Part shown: in pieces, positions 17,709-27,364 of the stretch | How positions within the stretch are numbered: the stretch's first letter is position 1 | How the letters are laid out: each line of letters starts with the position of its first letter | From: JAENVT01 sp963720775 | Lineage (GTDB): Bacteria > Actinomycetota > Acidimicrobiia > Acidimicrobiales > Ilumatobacteraceae | Length of the DNA stretch: 64,000 nt | Direction: 5' to 3' | Assembly (NCBI GenBank): GCA_963720775.1 | Contig: CAVRGR010000003.1 | Location: 248,001-312,000 of the forward strand | Position numbers and translations under genes: made by a program | Notes under the pieces: generated by a model | Databases searched by the model: none | The model's input: only the letters and a program-made list of their open reading frames with translations | What the model was told of the DNA's origin: nothing

Positions 17709-17751
17709 GTGGAGTCTTTCGCGGTGCCCGGGTGATCACCAGACACTCCAC
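17709..17751. repeat. GTGGAGTGT hairpin element, copy 2 (second of doublet A)
   Basis: This 43-base element's arms extend outward to TCCTGTGGAGT/ACTCCACAGGA (17705-17755). Its interior is nearly identical to copy 1, including GTGATCAC. It is separated from copy 1 by 9 bases. Confidence 0.85.
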
Positions 17752-17829
17752 AGGAGGATCGGGGTGGGGGAGCGGTAGGGTCCGGGGCGACTTCCCCCGA
17801 GAACAGCCAACCGATCGAGGAGGAAGTCG

Positions 17830-18759
17830 ATGATCGATCTCACCCCCAAGGCGTTTGCGATCCTGCGTCGCCAGCACGGTCACATCACGGTGAGACAGCT
17901 CACCGCTTCGGGCGTGGGCCGCAACGCTGTCCGACGCCTTGTCGAAGGTGGAGCCATGGTCGCCGCGCACAAGAGCGTGTTGCGGATCGCCTCGGCTCCG
18001 GTCACCTTCGAGGGCAGTTGTGTCGCGTTGTGCCTCGCCCATCCGGCAGGTTTCATCACCGGCCCATCCGGTGGGAGGCTGATGGCGTTGCGGCGAATGC
18101 CCGCAGCAACATCGATCCACTTCTGTGTGCCGCATGGAATCCACCTCCTCATCGATGGGGTCGTCCTGCGCCAGTCGAGAAAGGTGACCCCCCTCGACAC
18201 CGTTCGGCTTCGGAGCGGGATCATCGTGGCGTCGGGCCCGCGCCTCGCCTTCGATCTGGCGATCGACCTCTCGCCCTTGGATCACGCATCGGTCGTCGAG
18301 CAGCTGATCCAGCGCAAGAAGTGCACCATCCCCGGACTCGGCGCGACCGCCCGTCGGTTGTGCCACCCGACCCGCCCGGGTTCACGGCGGTTCGCCCAAA
18401 CACTGCTGAGTCGCGGCGACCGGCCCGCCGCAGAATCGCATCCGGAGCTGATCCTCGCCGAGGCGCTTCGTTCCAGAGGCGTTCCTGTGGAGCCGCAGTT
18501 CTCATCCCTTCGGCTGCTCGACGGTTCGTCCGCTCGGCTCGACCTGGCAGTACCCGCTGTGCGCTGGGGCATCGAGATCGACATCCATCCCGATCATCTG
18601 CTGCTCGATGGAACGGCGAAGGACAAACGGCGCGACCGGCAATGCCACCGCATCGGCTGGCAGATCGAGCGGGTCACCGAGATCGACATGCTCGATGTCG
18701 ATGGTCTGGTCGACGAGCTCGAGGCCCTCTACACCGCCCGCCTCACCGTCGCCGCCTGA
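17830..18759 (+). CDS. AbiEi-type antitoxin domain fused to DUF559-like nuclease fold
   Basis: The first 50 residues form a winged-helix AbiEi-like domain (LRRQHGHITVRQLTASGVGRNAVRRLVEGG), followed by a middle region typical of AbiEi proteins (about 55-150). The C-terminal 110 residues resemble the DUF559/Vsr-type PD-(D/E)XK fold: ESHPELILAEALRSRG, then LDLAVPAVRWGIEIDIHPDH and RDRQCHRIGWQIERVTEIDM. The E...D...EID pattern fits a metal-dependent nuclease. This architecture recurs in actinobacteria, often without an AbiEii toxin, and no toxin gene is adjacent here. GAGGAGG provides a strong ribosome site. It may be a DNA-binding regulator or a nuclease; the function is unproven. Confidence 0.75.
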   Translation: MIDLTPKAFAILRRQHGHITVRQLTASGVGRNAVRRLVEGGAMVAAHKSVLRIASAPVTFEGSCVALCLAHPAGFITGPSGGRLMALRRMPAATSIHFCVPHGIHLLIDGVVLRQSRKVTPLDTVRLRSGIIVASGPRLAFDLAIDLSPLDHASVVEQLIQRKKCTIPGLGATARRLCHPTRPGSRRFAQTLLSRGDRPAAESHPELILAEALRSRGVPVEPQFSSLRLLDGSSARLDLAVPAVRWGIEIDIHPDHLLLDGTAKDKRRDRQCHRIGWQIERVTEIDMLDVDGLVDELEALYTARLTVAA

Positions 18760-18767
18760 GCGATCCC

Positions 18768-18810
18768 GTGGAGTTGTTGGCGGCACCATGGGGCGCGCCA
18801 AACACTCCAC
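18768..18810. repeat. GTGGAGTGT hairpin element, copy 3 (single)
   Basis: This 43-base element has outer arms GTGGAGT/ACTCCAC and an inner stem TTGGCG/CGCCAA. It is between the convergent ends of the AbiEi-like gene and the FAD reductase gene, where it could also act as a terminator. Confidence 0.8.
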
Positions 18811-18815
18811 ATGGG

Positions 18816-20035
18816 TCAGAGTTGGTACGGGCCCGGTTGGTGGAAGAAGTGGCGGTGCCACCGCGAGGGAGTGAAGGCAATGGCGCGTGGTTCGTCCTCG
18901 AACATCCACCTGGCGAAGTTGCGGCGCGTCCAGTCGCTCGTCGCCAGCACTCGGATCGCACCACGAGCCCCGCGTTGGTGGCTCAGCACGCGGCCGAGAA
19001 GTGCCGACATCTTGTGATCGGCAACCAGATGGTGGCGCACGGTCGAGCGGTAGCGGTTCGTCACTGCCGCGGCATCGAGCGGTCCTCCGGCGATGATCGC
19101 TTCGGCAGCCAGGCGCGCCGTGAGCAACGCCTGGCCGATGCCTTCGCCGGTCATGGTGTCGGCCGCCATTGCTGCGTCGCCGGCGAAGCACACCCGGCCG
19201 GCCGCCAGCGTGGCGCGGTCGATACCGGCGGGAATCGGCCAAGCCGTGTGCCGGTCCTCCAACTGGAAGTCAGGACCGAGGGCTTCGACGACGTGCGCGC
19301 GCGGCAAAGGAGGTCGTCCCACAGCTGCTTCATCTCCTGCACCCGGCGTAGGCCGTCGCGTTGCACGCCGAAGCCGATGTTGACGCGACCATCGGGCAAG
19401 GGGAAGCTCCACATGTAACCGGGCAGCAGGTCGGCCTCGAACCACACGATCAGGCGCTGTGCAGCGACACCGCTGACGTTGCGCGCATATTGACGAAAGG
19501 CGTGCCATTCGCCGAGGTATCCGGGCTCGCCGACATCGAGCGCTTTGCGCGTCGCCGACCACATGCCGTCGGCGGCGACGACGTACGAAGCGTTGATCGT
19601 TCCGATCCCGTCGATCTCGACGGCGACCGATCTCGGTGACTGCCGGATCGCATGGAAGGCGTGTCCCTGGTGAACCTGCGCACCCGCGGCGATCGCCAGG
19701 TCGACGAGTGCGGCATCGAGCTCTCGCCGCGGTGTGGTCGCCGCGAAGATGCCGTCGGAGGGCAGCGGCACGCACACCTCACGCCCGGACGGCGAGCGCA
19801 GCCAGGCGGCATCGACCGACTTCCAGTTCGGCACCATCGACGGTTGCAAGCCGAGAGTCTCCAGCTCGCGCAGAGCAAGCGTGGTGAGCCCGTCGCCGCA
19901 GCACTTGTCGCGCGGGAACGTCGCCTTGTCGATGAGCACCACCGATCTGCCTGCCTTGGCCAGCAACGTCGCAGCCGTCGAGCCCGCCGGCCCGGCGCCG
20001 ACGACGATCACATCGGCAGTCGCGGGCGCACTCAT
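18816..20035 (-). pseudogene. geranylgeranyl reductase-family FAD oxidoreductase, frameshifted
   Basis: The 5' part (from ATG 20035) encodes an FAD-binding start, DVIVVGAGPAGSTAATLLAK, and the family block DKCCGDGLTTLALREL. It continues to MKQLWDDLL and then runs into unrelated residues before a stop near 19151. The remaining family sequence, LPRAHVVEALGPDFQL onward with RVCFAGDAAMAADTMTGEGIGQAL, is in another frame and ends at 18816. One missing base at about 19301-19315 (CTCCTTTGCC on the minus strand) explains both. Intact enzymes saturate isoprenoid chains or act on related lipids. The gene is either newly broken or carries a sequencing error. Everything else in it looks intact. Confidence 0.8.
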
Positions 20036-20047
20036 CGGCTGAGCAGG

Positions 20048-20836
20048 CTACGGCGTGACCACGCCAAGGCGCCGTGCCGGCTTGATCACCGTCTTCCACG
20101 CGTCGAACTGCTGCAGCGCACGGGCGCGGATGTCGGGCAGCGCCGGGTAGAGCGCGTCACCCGGGCACGCCGTGTACGACATGTCGCGATGTCCGGCAAT
20201 GGTCGCAGTGGTCACGGGCGTGCCGGCCGCCCATCGCTGCGAACCTCGCGACACGAAGGAAGTGGTAGCACCGGGGCTGATGTCGATCGAGTAGCGATCA
20301 GCGAGCCAAGCCAGCACGTTGACCAACGACGCCTGCGCCGCCGCCGTCGGAAGTTGGCTGGTGAAGTCACCGAGCAAGCAGATGAGCTGGGCGAACCCTT
20401 GGCTGCCACCCGTCGCGTCAGCGACGACGGGGCCGGTCAAGGCACCGGCGCGACCCTCCCACACGTCGCCGTCGCGGCCGATGAAGAACTCGTAGCACAC
20501 ATCGCTCCAGCCCTTGGCGGAGCTGGTGTGGAACGCATAAGTGGCTTGGATCAGCGCCGCCGCGCTGCTGTACGAGTTGGAAGAAGCGGTGTGGTGCACG
20601 AGGAGGAACAATGGCGTTTCCACCTCGATCGGTCGCCTCGGTGGCAGAGCGGCGCCCCAGGCGGCTCGCGGGTAGATCGACAACCCCGGAAGCACCTCGA
20701 CCGCCGGCACGGCCGGTCCGAGGGGCGCGGCGGCGGCTCGGGAAACGCCCGCGACCGCGAGCAGCGAGGCGGCGACGAGCGACGCGGCAATGGCGTCACG
20801 GCGGCTGAGGCCGGTGGTCGACTGGCAGTCACACAT
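20048..20836 (-). CDS. Tat-exported peptidoglycan recognition/N-acetylmuramoyl-L-alanine amidase
   Basis: The product (262 residues) starts with a twin-arginine signal: SRRDAIAASL around residues 11-20, then an alanine-rich hydrophobic stretch ending AAAA. The mature part is a PGRP/amidase_2 domain beginning YPRAAWGA. Probable zinc ligands are the histidine in LLVHHTASS (81-82), the histidine in AGHRDM and the cysteine in TACPGD. It would cleave the amide between muramic acid and L-alanine, or bind peptidoglycan, outside the membrane. The ATG at 20836 was chosen because it directly precedes the signal peptide. The SDR gene diverges from it. Confidence 0.87.
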   Translation of the reverse strand: MCDCQSTTGLSRRDAIAASLVAASLLAVAGVSRAAAAPLGPAVPAVEVLPGLSIYPRAAWGAALPPRRPIEVETPLFLLVHHTASSNSYSSAAALIQATYAFHTSSAKGWSDVCYEFFIGRDGDVWEGRAGALTGPVVADATGGSQGFAQLICLLGDFTSQLPTAAAQASLVNVLAWLADRYSIDISPGATTSFVSRGSQRWAAGTPVTTATIAGHRDMSYTACPGDALYPALPDIRARALQQFDAWKTVIKPARRLGVVTP

Positions 20837-20887
20837 CGGTACCACTTTATGATTCGCCTCAACCGATACGTAGCTGAGGGGATTTTC

Positions 20888-21808
20888 ATGAGCAAGTTGT
20901 GTGATGGTCGAGTGGCAATCGTGACGGGTGCCGGACGCGGGATCGGGCGTGAGCACACGCTGAGCCTGGCTGCGCACGGGGCGAAGGTGGTGGTCAACGA
21001 TCTCGGCGGCAACGTCGACGGCACGGGTGGCGACCTCAGTCCTGCCGAGCAGGTCGTAGGAGAGATCAAGGCGATGGGCGGCGAAGCCGTTGCCAACGGC
21101 GACAGCGTCGCGTCGTGGGAAGGTGCGCAGCGGCTGATCAACACAGCGATCGAGACCTTCGGCGAGCTGCACGCAGTCATCAACAACGCTGGGATCCTGC
21201 GCGACAGGATGCTGACCAACATGACCGAAGAGGAGTGGGACGCGGTCATCAACGTTCACCTGAAGGGAACGTTCGCCCCCAGCCGCTGGGCGGCTGCCTA
21301 CTGGCGAGAGCAAGCCAAGGCCGGCAAGCCGGTTGACGGACGGATCATCAACACCACCTCCGTCAGCGGCATCTATGGCAACCCGGGCCAGACCAACTAT
21401 GGCGCGGCCAAGGCGGCCATCGCCGCGTTCACGACCATCGCTGCGCTCGAGTTGGCCCGCTACGGCGTGACGGTCAACGCAGTCGCTCCGGTGGCCTTGA
21501 CCCGCATGACGGAAGGCCTCGGCCCGGCTCCGGAGACCGACGAGCAGCGAGAGATGCGCTCACCACGTTGGATCGCCCCGATCGCCACCTGGTTGGCTTC
21601 CGCCGAGTCCAAAGACATCACTGGTCGAGTGTTCGAGGCCAGCGGCGACGTTCTGGCGATCGCCGAGGGCTGGGTGCGCGGCCCCCGCCACGCTCCGGTC
21701 GAGGACCCGACCATCCTCGGCCCGATCGTGCGTGATCTGCTCGCCAAGGCGCGGAAGAACTCGGGAATGGGCGGCGATCCCGGCGGGTGGCCGCAACCTC
21801 AGTCGTGA
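20888..21808 (+). CDS. short-chain dehydrogenase/reductase (multifunctional-enzyme type)
   Basis: This 306-residue NAD(P)-dependent oxidoreductase has the cofactor motif GAGRGIG (14-20), the NNAG block (99-102), a catalytic serine in TTSVSG (158-160) and Y171-x3-K175. The insertion NDLGGNVDGTGGDLSPAEQVV after strand 2 is typical of the 3-hydroxyacyl-CoA dehydrogenase part of peroxisomal multifunctional enzyme type 2. That fits its convergent neighbour, a MaoC-type enoyl-CoA hydratase. The two probably handle consecutive steps of beta-oxidation. GAGGGG lies 8 bases before the ATG. Its 3' end overlaps the MaoC gene by 10 bases. Confidence 0.9.
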   Translation: MSKLCDGRVAIVTGAGRGIGREHTLSLAAHGAKVVVNDLGGNVDGTGGDLSPAEQVVGEIKAMGGEAVANGDSVASWEGAQRLINTAIETFGELHAVINNAGILRDRMLTNMTEEEWDAVINVHLKGTFAPSRWAAAYWREQAKAGKPVDGRIINTTSVSGIYGNPGQTNYGAAKAAIAAFTTIAALELARYGVTVNAVAPVALTRMTEGLGPAPETDEQREMRSPRWIAPIATWLASAESKDITGRVFEASGDVLAIAEGWVRGPRHAPVEDPTILGPIVRDLLAKARKNSGMGGDPGGWPQPQS

Positions 21809-22641
21809 CGTAGGAGCCCTTGGTCGATCACCGCGCGATCGCCGACCGCGGTCGTGAACAGGGCGGTGTCGTCGGCCGTCTCCCACATCGAAACCGTCAG
21901 CGCCTCGCCCGGCAGCACGGGCGAGGTGAATCGACCTTCGACGTGTCGAAAGCGTGAGGCTTCGCCGCCGCACAACCCGTGGAGCAGGGCGCGTCCGGTG
22001 AACCCGTAAGTGCACAGCCCGTGGAGGATCGGGCGGTCGAACCCGCCGAGCGCGGCGAAGGCCGGATCGCTGTGCAACGGGTTGCGATCGCCGGACAGAC
22101 GGTAGAGGAGCGCCTGATCGGGCGAGGTCTGGTAGGTGATCTGATGATCGGGGGCACGGTCGGGCGGCTGGTTCTTCGGCCCACCAGGCCCTCGATCGCC
22201 GCCCCAACCACCTTCACCGCGTATGAATGCCGAGGAAACGCTGGTGAACAACGGTTGCCCGTCGTTCAGGTCGGTTGCGCTGGTCTCGGTGACCACGACC
22301 GCGGCCGTGCCCTTGTCGTACATGGCCACGACGCGGCCCTGCAGTCGCGCCGATCCGCCGACCGGCAGTGCCTTGTGCAGTGTGATGGCCTGCTGGCCGT
22401 GCACCAGCAGCGCAGAGTTGAACGTGCCGATGCCGCGCATGGCGGAACCGCCTCCCCAACCGATCACCACCGCGAAAGTGGGGAAGACCTGCTGATCGAC
22501 TCCGTTGGTGTTCTCGGTCGTGTAGGCCAGTTCGGCGGTGCCGGCGCCGATGCCCACTGCATAGAGCAGGGCGTCCTTGCTCGTCCATGATGCGTCGTAC
22601 GGCTCGCTGACCGATCCGACGGCTTCCGGGTTCAACGGCAT
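21799..22641 (-). CDS. MaoC-family enoyl-CoA hydratase (hydratase 2 type)
   Basis: This 280-residue double hot-dog protein carries the hydratase 2 motif YRLSGDRNPLH at 180-190, with catalytic D185, N187 and H190, followed by FDRPILHGLCTYGF. The N-terminal half is the non-catalytic hot-dog repeat. It should hydrate trans-2-enoyl-CoA to the (R)-3-hydroxyacyl-CoA. The convergent SDR gene is of the matching dehydrogenase type, so the pair looks functionally linked even though transcribed toward each other. The ribosome site GGGGAG precedes ATG 22641. Confidence 0.9.
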   Translation of the reverse strand: MPLNPEAVGSVSEPYDASWTSKDALLYAVGIGAGTAELAYTTENTNGVDQQVFPTFAVVIGWGGGSAMRGIGTFNSALLVHGQQAITLHKALPVGGSARLQGRVVAMYDKGTAAVVVTETSATDLNDGQPLFTSVSSAFIRGEGGWGGDRGPGGPKNQPPDRAPDHQITYQTSPDQALLYRLSGDRNPLHSDPAFAALGGFDRPILHGLCTYGFTGRALLHGLCGGEASRFRHVEGRFTSPVLPGEALTVSMWETADDTALFTTAVGDRAVIDQGLLRHD

Positions 22642-22677
22642 CGATTTCTCCCCGCACTCGTGGTACGGATACCGGTT

Positions 22678-23235
22678 CTAGTCGATCGACGGATCGCCGA
22701 TGACGACGGAGACGTCGACGACCGGTGTGTGCCGATCGTGCTCGCGAACGGCCTGCCTGGCGCGGTCGGCGATCGCGCTGATCGCCTGGCCGTCGGCGAC
22801 TTGGTCGATCGTGAGGCTCACGTGGATCCTGCTGTGCTCGCGCACGACGGTGATGTCGCCGACCAGGTGGCCGAGTTGGCGACGAACTGCTGCCACGTAG
22901 CCTGCTTCGACCTCACGCTGGGCGACGGCCGCGGCGACCTCTGTGCTCGCTCCGGGGCCGAACTCGTCGCCCGGGTACAGCGTGACGAGAGGTACACGAT
23001 GCTTCTGGGCGCAGACGGAGCCCATCTCGTTCAAGCTTGGAGCGGCGCCGCGCTCGCGGGCCAGCACGGCGATGTCGACGTGGTGGTCCAGCGGACAGGA
23101 CTCGCTCGAATCGACTCCACGACACGGTCCTCCGTGCGAGTCGTTGCAAGAGATCACTTGGTGGCCGTCGCGAATCAACCGATGCTGCAACGAGGTGGCG
23201 ATGCCTGGTGACGATTCGATGAGAAGCACTTCCAT
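22678..23235 (-). CDS. conserved hypothetical, receiver-like N-terminus
   Basis: The N-terminal 65 residues look like a degenerate response-regulator receiver: MEVLLIESSPGIATSLQHRLIRDGHQVISC, then CPLDHHVDIAVLAR. A cysteine-bearing loop with SHGGPCRGVDSSESCPL sits where the phosphate pocket would be. The C-terminal half (about 105-185) is an alpha/beta segment without a recognised motif. I recall similar sequences as a widespread actinobacterial family of unknown function. It is 185 residues long and alone between the MaoC and proS genes. The plus-strand reading over the same bases is a shadow. Confidence 0.55.
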   Translation of the reverse strand: MEVLLIESSPGIATSLQHRLIRDGHQVISCNDSHGGPCRGVDSSESCPLDHHVDIAVLARERGAAPSLNEMGSVCAQKHRVPLVTLYPGDEFGPGASTEVAAAVAQREVEAGYVAAVRRQLGHLVGDITVVREHSRIHVSLTIDQVADGQAISAIADRARQAVREHDRHTPVVDVSVVIGDPSID

Positions 23236-23307
23236 GACCCAACTACAACTGTCCGACGTGTCGAACTCCAGAGTCCTTGGTCCCGAGCGCCCCGACCTGT
23301 GGTCGAC

Positions 23308-25068
23308 TCAGGTGCGGAGCAGTTCGTCGACGGCGTCGGTGAGCGGAACATCGCGGCGATCTCCGGAGCGACGATCCTTGACCTCGACGAGTCCGTCGGC
23401 GAGGCCGCGGCCCACCACCACGATCGTGGGCACGCCGATGAGCTCGGCATCGTTGAACTTGATTCCGGGCGATACACCGGCACGGTCGTCGAGGAGCACG
23501 CGCAACCCAGCGGCCTCGCAGTCGGCCGCCAGTTGCTCGGCGGCCGGAAGCTGCGGGTCGCCCGGCTTTCCAGTGGCGACGATGTGCACATCGGCAGGCG
23601 CAACCTCACGGGGCCAGATGAGCCCCTTGTCGTCGTTGTTCATCTCAGCGATAGCGGCGACAGCACGGGAAACACCGATGCCGTACGAACCCATCGTGAC
23701 CACCTGCTGCTTGCCGTTCTGATCGAGGACGCTCAGCCCCAGAGCGGATGCGTACTTGCGCCCCAGCTGGAAGATGTGGCCGATCTCGATGCCGCGGGCG
23801 ATCTCCATGGCAGACCCGCACACCGGGCACGGATCACCGTCGATCACTTCGGCTGCTTCGATGGTGCCATCAGCTGTGAAGTCACGACCGGCGGTGAGAT
23901 GCACCACGTGCCGACCGGGTTGATCGGCACCGGTCACCCACTGCGTGCCGTCGACGATGTGCGGGTCGAGGAGGTAGCGAACACCGGCCGGCTTGTCGGC
24001 GCCCAGCGCACCAGGGCCGATGTATCCCTTCACGAGGTGAGTGTTCGCCTTGAAATCATCCTCCGTGAACGGCTCGATCTCGGCGGGCCCGAGCTGTGCT
24101 TCGAGCCGCTTCATGTCGACTTCGCGATCACCCGGAACCCCGATCGCCAGTGCTTCGCGGCGCCCGTCGGGGTGGCGGAGCTTGATGACGACGTTCTTCA
24201 GCGTGTCGGCGGCCGTCCAAGCCCGGTCGGGGCGACGAAGATCCTCGCGTTCGTTGAGAAGATCGACGAGTGTTTCGATCGTCGGAGTGCCGGGCGTATC
24301 GACGACCAGTGCTGCCGGCGCCGAGTCGTAGGCCACCGGTGGTGGAGCAGCGACCCGGACGGCCTCGGTGTTGGCGGCGTAGTCGCAGTTCGTGCAGCGA
24401 ACGTACGAATCCTCGCCGGCCTCCATCGGGGCCAGGAACTCCTCGCTCGCCGAGCCACCCATCGCCCCGCTCATGGCCGACACGATCACGTAGGGCAGCC
24501 CGAGGCGGTCGAACGTGCGTTGGTATGCAACGCGGTGCCGCTGGTAGCTGACGTCGAGGCCCTCGTCGGTGAGGTCGAAGCTGTAGGAATCCTTCATCAC
24601 GAACTCGCGGCCGCGCAGCAGGCCGGCACGCGGCCGTGCCTCGTCGCGAAACTTGGTCTGGATCTGGTAGATCACCAACGGGAGATCCTTGTAGCTGCTG
24701 TACAGGTCTTTCACCAGCAGCGTGAACAGTTCCTCGTGGGTTGGCGCCAGCAACATGTCGGCACCGCGGCGATCCTTCAGACGGAACACGTTGTCGCCGT
24801 AGTCGGTCCAGCGACCCGACAGCTCGTACGGCTCGCGGGGCACCAATGCGGGGAAGTGGACCTCCTGGAAGCCGGCGCGATCCATCTCCTCGCGCACCAC
24901 GCGCTCGACGTTGCGGTACACGATCCACCCGATCGGCAGCCAGGTGAACCCACCCGGTGCGGCGCGGCGGATGTAGCCCGCCCTGACCAGCAGTCGGTGA
25001 CTGGCGACTTCGGCGTCGGCGGGATCCTCACGCAACGTACGCAGGAACATCGTCGACATTCGAAGCAC
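23308..25068 (-). CDS. proS: prolyl-tRNA synthetase
   Basis: This class II synthetase (586 residues) charges tRNA-Pro. It shows the bacterial-type order: motif 1 near FPALVPREPYELSGRW, motif 2 with TKFRDEARPRAGLLRGREF, an editing (INS) domain over about residues 225-400, motif 3 with MGSYGIGVSRAVAAI, and the anticodon-binding domain at the end. The cysteines in VRCTNCDYAANTEA and PCPVCGSAMEIARGIEIGHIF are usual for this form. The first possible start is GTG 25068; an ATG three codons later (25059, MSTMFLRTLRED) fits the usual N-terminus as well. It diverges from the rimP operon. Confidence 0.95.
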   Translation of the reverse strand: MLRMSTMFLRTLREDPADAEVASHRLLVRAGYIRRAAPGGFTWLPIGWIVYRNVERVVREEMDRAGFQEVHFPALVPREPYELSGRWTDYGDNVFRLKDRRGADMLLAPTHEELFTLLVKDLYSSYKDLPLVIYQIQTKFRDEARPRAGLLRGREFVMKDSYSFDLTDEGLDVSYQRHRVAYQRTFDRLGLPYVIVSAMSGAMGGSASEEFLAPMEAGEDSYVRCTNCDYAANTEAVRVAAPPPVAYDSAPAALVVDTPGTPTIETLVDLLNEREDLRRPDRAWTAADTLKNVVIKLRHPDGRREALAIGVPGDREVDMKRLEAQLGPAEIEPFTEDDFKANTHLVKGYIGPGALGADKPAGVRYLLDPHIVDGTQWVTGADQPGRHVVHLTAGRDFTADGTIEAAEVIDGDPCPVCGSAMEIARGIEIGHIFQLGRKYASALGLSVLDQNGKQQVVTMGSYGIGVSRAVAAIAEMNNDDKGLIWPREVAPADVHIVATGKPGDPQLPAAEQLAADCEAAGLRVLLDDRAGVSPGIKFNDAELIGVPTIVVVGRGLADGLVEVKDRRSGDRRDVPLTDAVDELLRT

Positions 25069-25146
25069 TGGGTCTACCTCTCGGTGGGGCGGGCGGGGCG
25101 GCCGTTGACGCTTGGGAACGGCGGCGAAACACTACCCGCCAGCCGA

Positions 25147-25152
25147 TATACT
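25147..25152 (+). promoter_or_regulatory. possible -10 box for the rimP-nusA-infB operon
   Basis: TATACT lies 28 bases before the leader hairpin and about 110 bases before rimP. TTGACG at 25105 is too far away (36 bases) to be its -35, so the promoter is only tentative. Confidence 0.35.
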
Positions 25153-25179
25153 CGATGAGTCTTTGAAGTTCGATGAACC

Positions 25180-25215
25180 GAAGGCGTGGGCTCCCAGCGG
25201 GTCCACGCCTTCTTT
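25180..25215 (+). terminator. attenuator-like hairpin in the rimP-nusA leader
   Basis: A perfect 10-base stem GAAGGCGTGG/CCACGCCTTC with a 13-base loop is followed by TTT, 45 bases before the rimP ATG. A terminator-like hairpin here is common upstream of rimP-nusA in bacteria and suggests premature termination as control of the operon, perhaps by NusA itself. That last step is inference. Confidence 0.6.
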
Positions 25216-25260
25216 ACTGATAAGGCCCGAGATGGGTCAGGAGAGATGAAGGAGGGAGAG

Positions 25261-25808
25261 ATGAGTGACACGGGCACGCTGCGCAAGATCGAGCGACTGA
25301 TCACGCCGATCGTCACCGACCTGCATCTCGACCTCTACGACCTCGAGTTCCGCGGTGGCACCCTGCGTGTGACCGTCGACCGGCCTGCCGAGGTAGAAGG
25401 CGGTCTCGACCTCGAGGTCATCGCCCTGGCATCACGCCTGATCGGGCGCGAACTCGACCACGACGACCCGATGGGTGGGCACTACACGCTCGAGGTCACG
25501 AGCCCGGGGCTCGAGCGCAGCCTGCGAACGCCCGCACACTTCCAGAAGTCGCTGGGCAAGACGGTGGCCTTGCGGCTCCGCGACATCGTCGATGCCGATG
25601 GCGGGCGCAGCGAACGGCGGCTGCAGGGCGTGCTCGTCGCGGCCGACGATCAGGCTGTCACGATCCGCCTCAACGACGCGGCGATGACGGAGCGAGTCGT
25701 AGCCCTCGACAAGATCGATCGTGCCCGAACGGTGTTCGTGTGGGGCCCCGCGCCCAAGCCCGGCAAGACATCCGACGCCAAGAAGAAGCCCGCAGGAAGG
25801 ATCTCATC

Positions 25809-25812
<4 letters not shown>
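25261..25812 (+). CDS. rimP: ribosome maturation factor RimP
   Basis: RimP (183 residues) binds the 30S precursor and is needed for its maturation. The N-terminal domain contains LYDLEFRGGTLRVTVDRP, and the family core DPMGGHYTLEVTSPGLERSLRTPAHFQKSLGKTVALRL is intact. The C-terminal SH3-like domain is followed by a lysine-rich tail (PKPGKTSDAKKKPAG). The ATG at 25261 was chosen over one 75 bases upstream because GAAGGAGGGAG lies directly before it and the upstream residues fall in the leader hairpin. Its stop overlaps the nusA start (ATGA). Confidence 0.93.
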
Positions 25813-27021
<1,209 letters not shown>

Positions 27022-27041
<20 letters not shown>

Positions 27042-27357
27042 TCCACGCCACGCTCCCGTCCGGATGTGCATCGGATGTCGGGATCGTCGCCCCCAAGCGC
27101 AGCTGGTTCGCTGCACGCTCGGGGTCGACGGGCCGGCGGTCTGTCGCACTTCGCACGGACGCGGTGCTTGGCTGTGCTCGATGGATTGCTTCGAAACGGC
27201 CGTTCGACGTCGGGCTTTCGCCCGCGCCTGGCGGTGTGAGGTGCCGAGTACCACACTCGACGCGTTGCGGATCTCGTTAGAAGGCGTTATCACCAACGTG
27301 AGAGACTTAACGGCTGTCGGAACACACTCCGGCACGCCGATGCCAACGAAAGGCTGA
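27022..27357 (+). CDS. ylxR: YlxR-family (DUF448) RNA-binding protein
   Basis: The 111-residue product carries the YlxR hallmarks: RMCIGCRDRRPQAQLVR, GRGAWLCSMDCFETAVRR and AFARAW. Members are small basic nucleic-acid-binding proteins encoded between nusA and infB; a role in RNA binding or in modulating RNase P activity has been described for some. The start is GTG 27022, overlapping nusA by 20 bases, with AAGGAGA as the ribosome site. The gene is in the expected place. The 40-residue C-terminal extension is not conserved in the family. Confidence 0.9.
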
Positions 27358-27364
27358 CCAGGTT

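Noticed and set aside
17657..17751. Hairpin doublets read as a minimal CRISPR array
   Set aside because: Repeats are palindromic, with 9-base spacers and only two units; no cas genes are present.
25105..25152. TTGACG and TATACT as a paired -35/-10 promoter for rimP
   Set aside because: The 36-base spacing is far too long for one promoter. Only the TATACT was kept, at low confidence.
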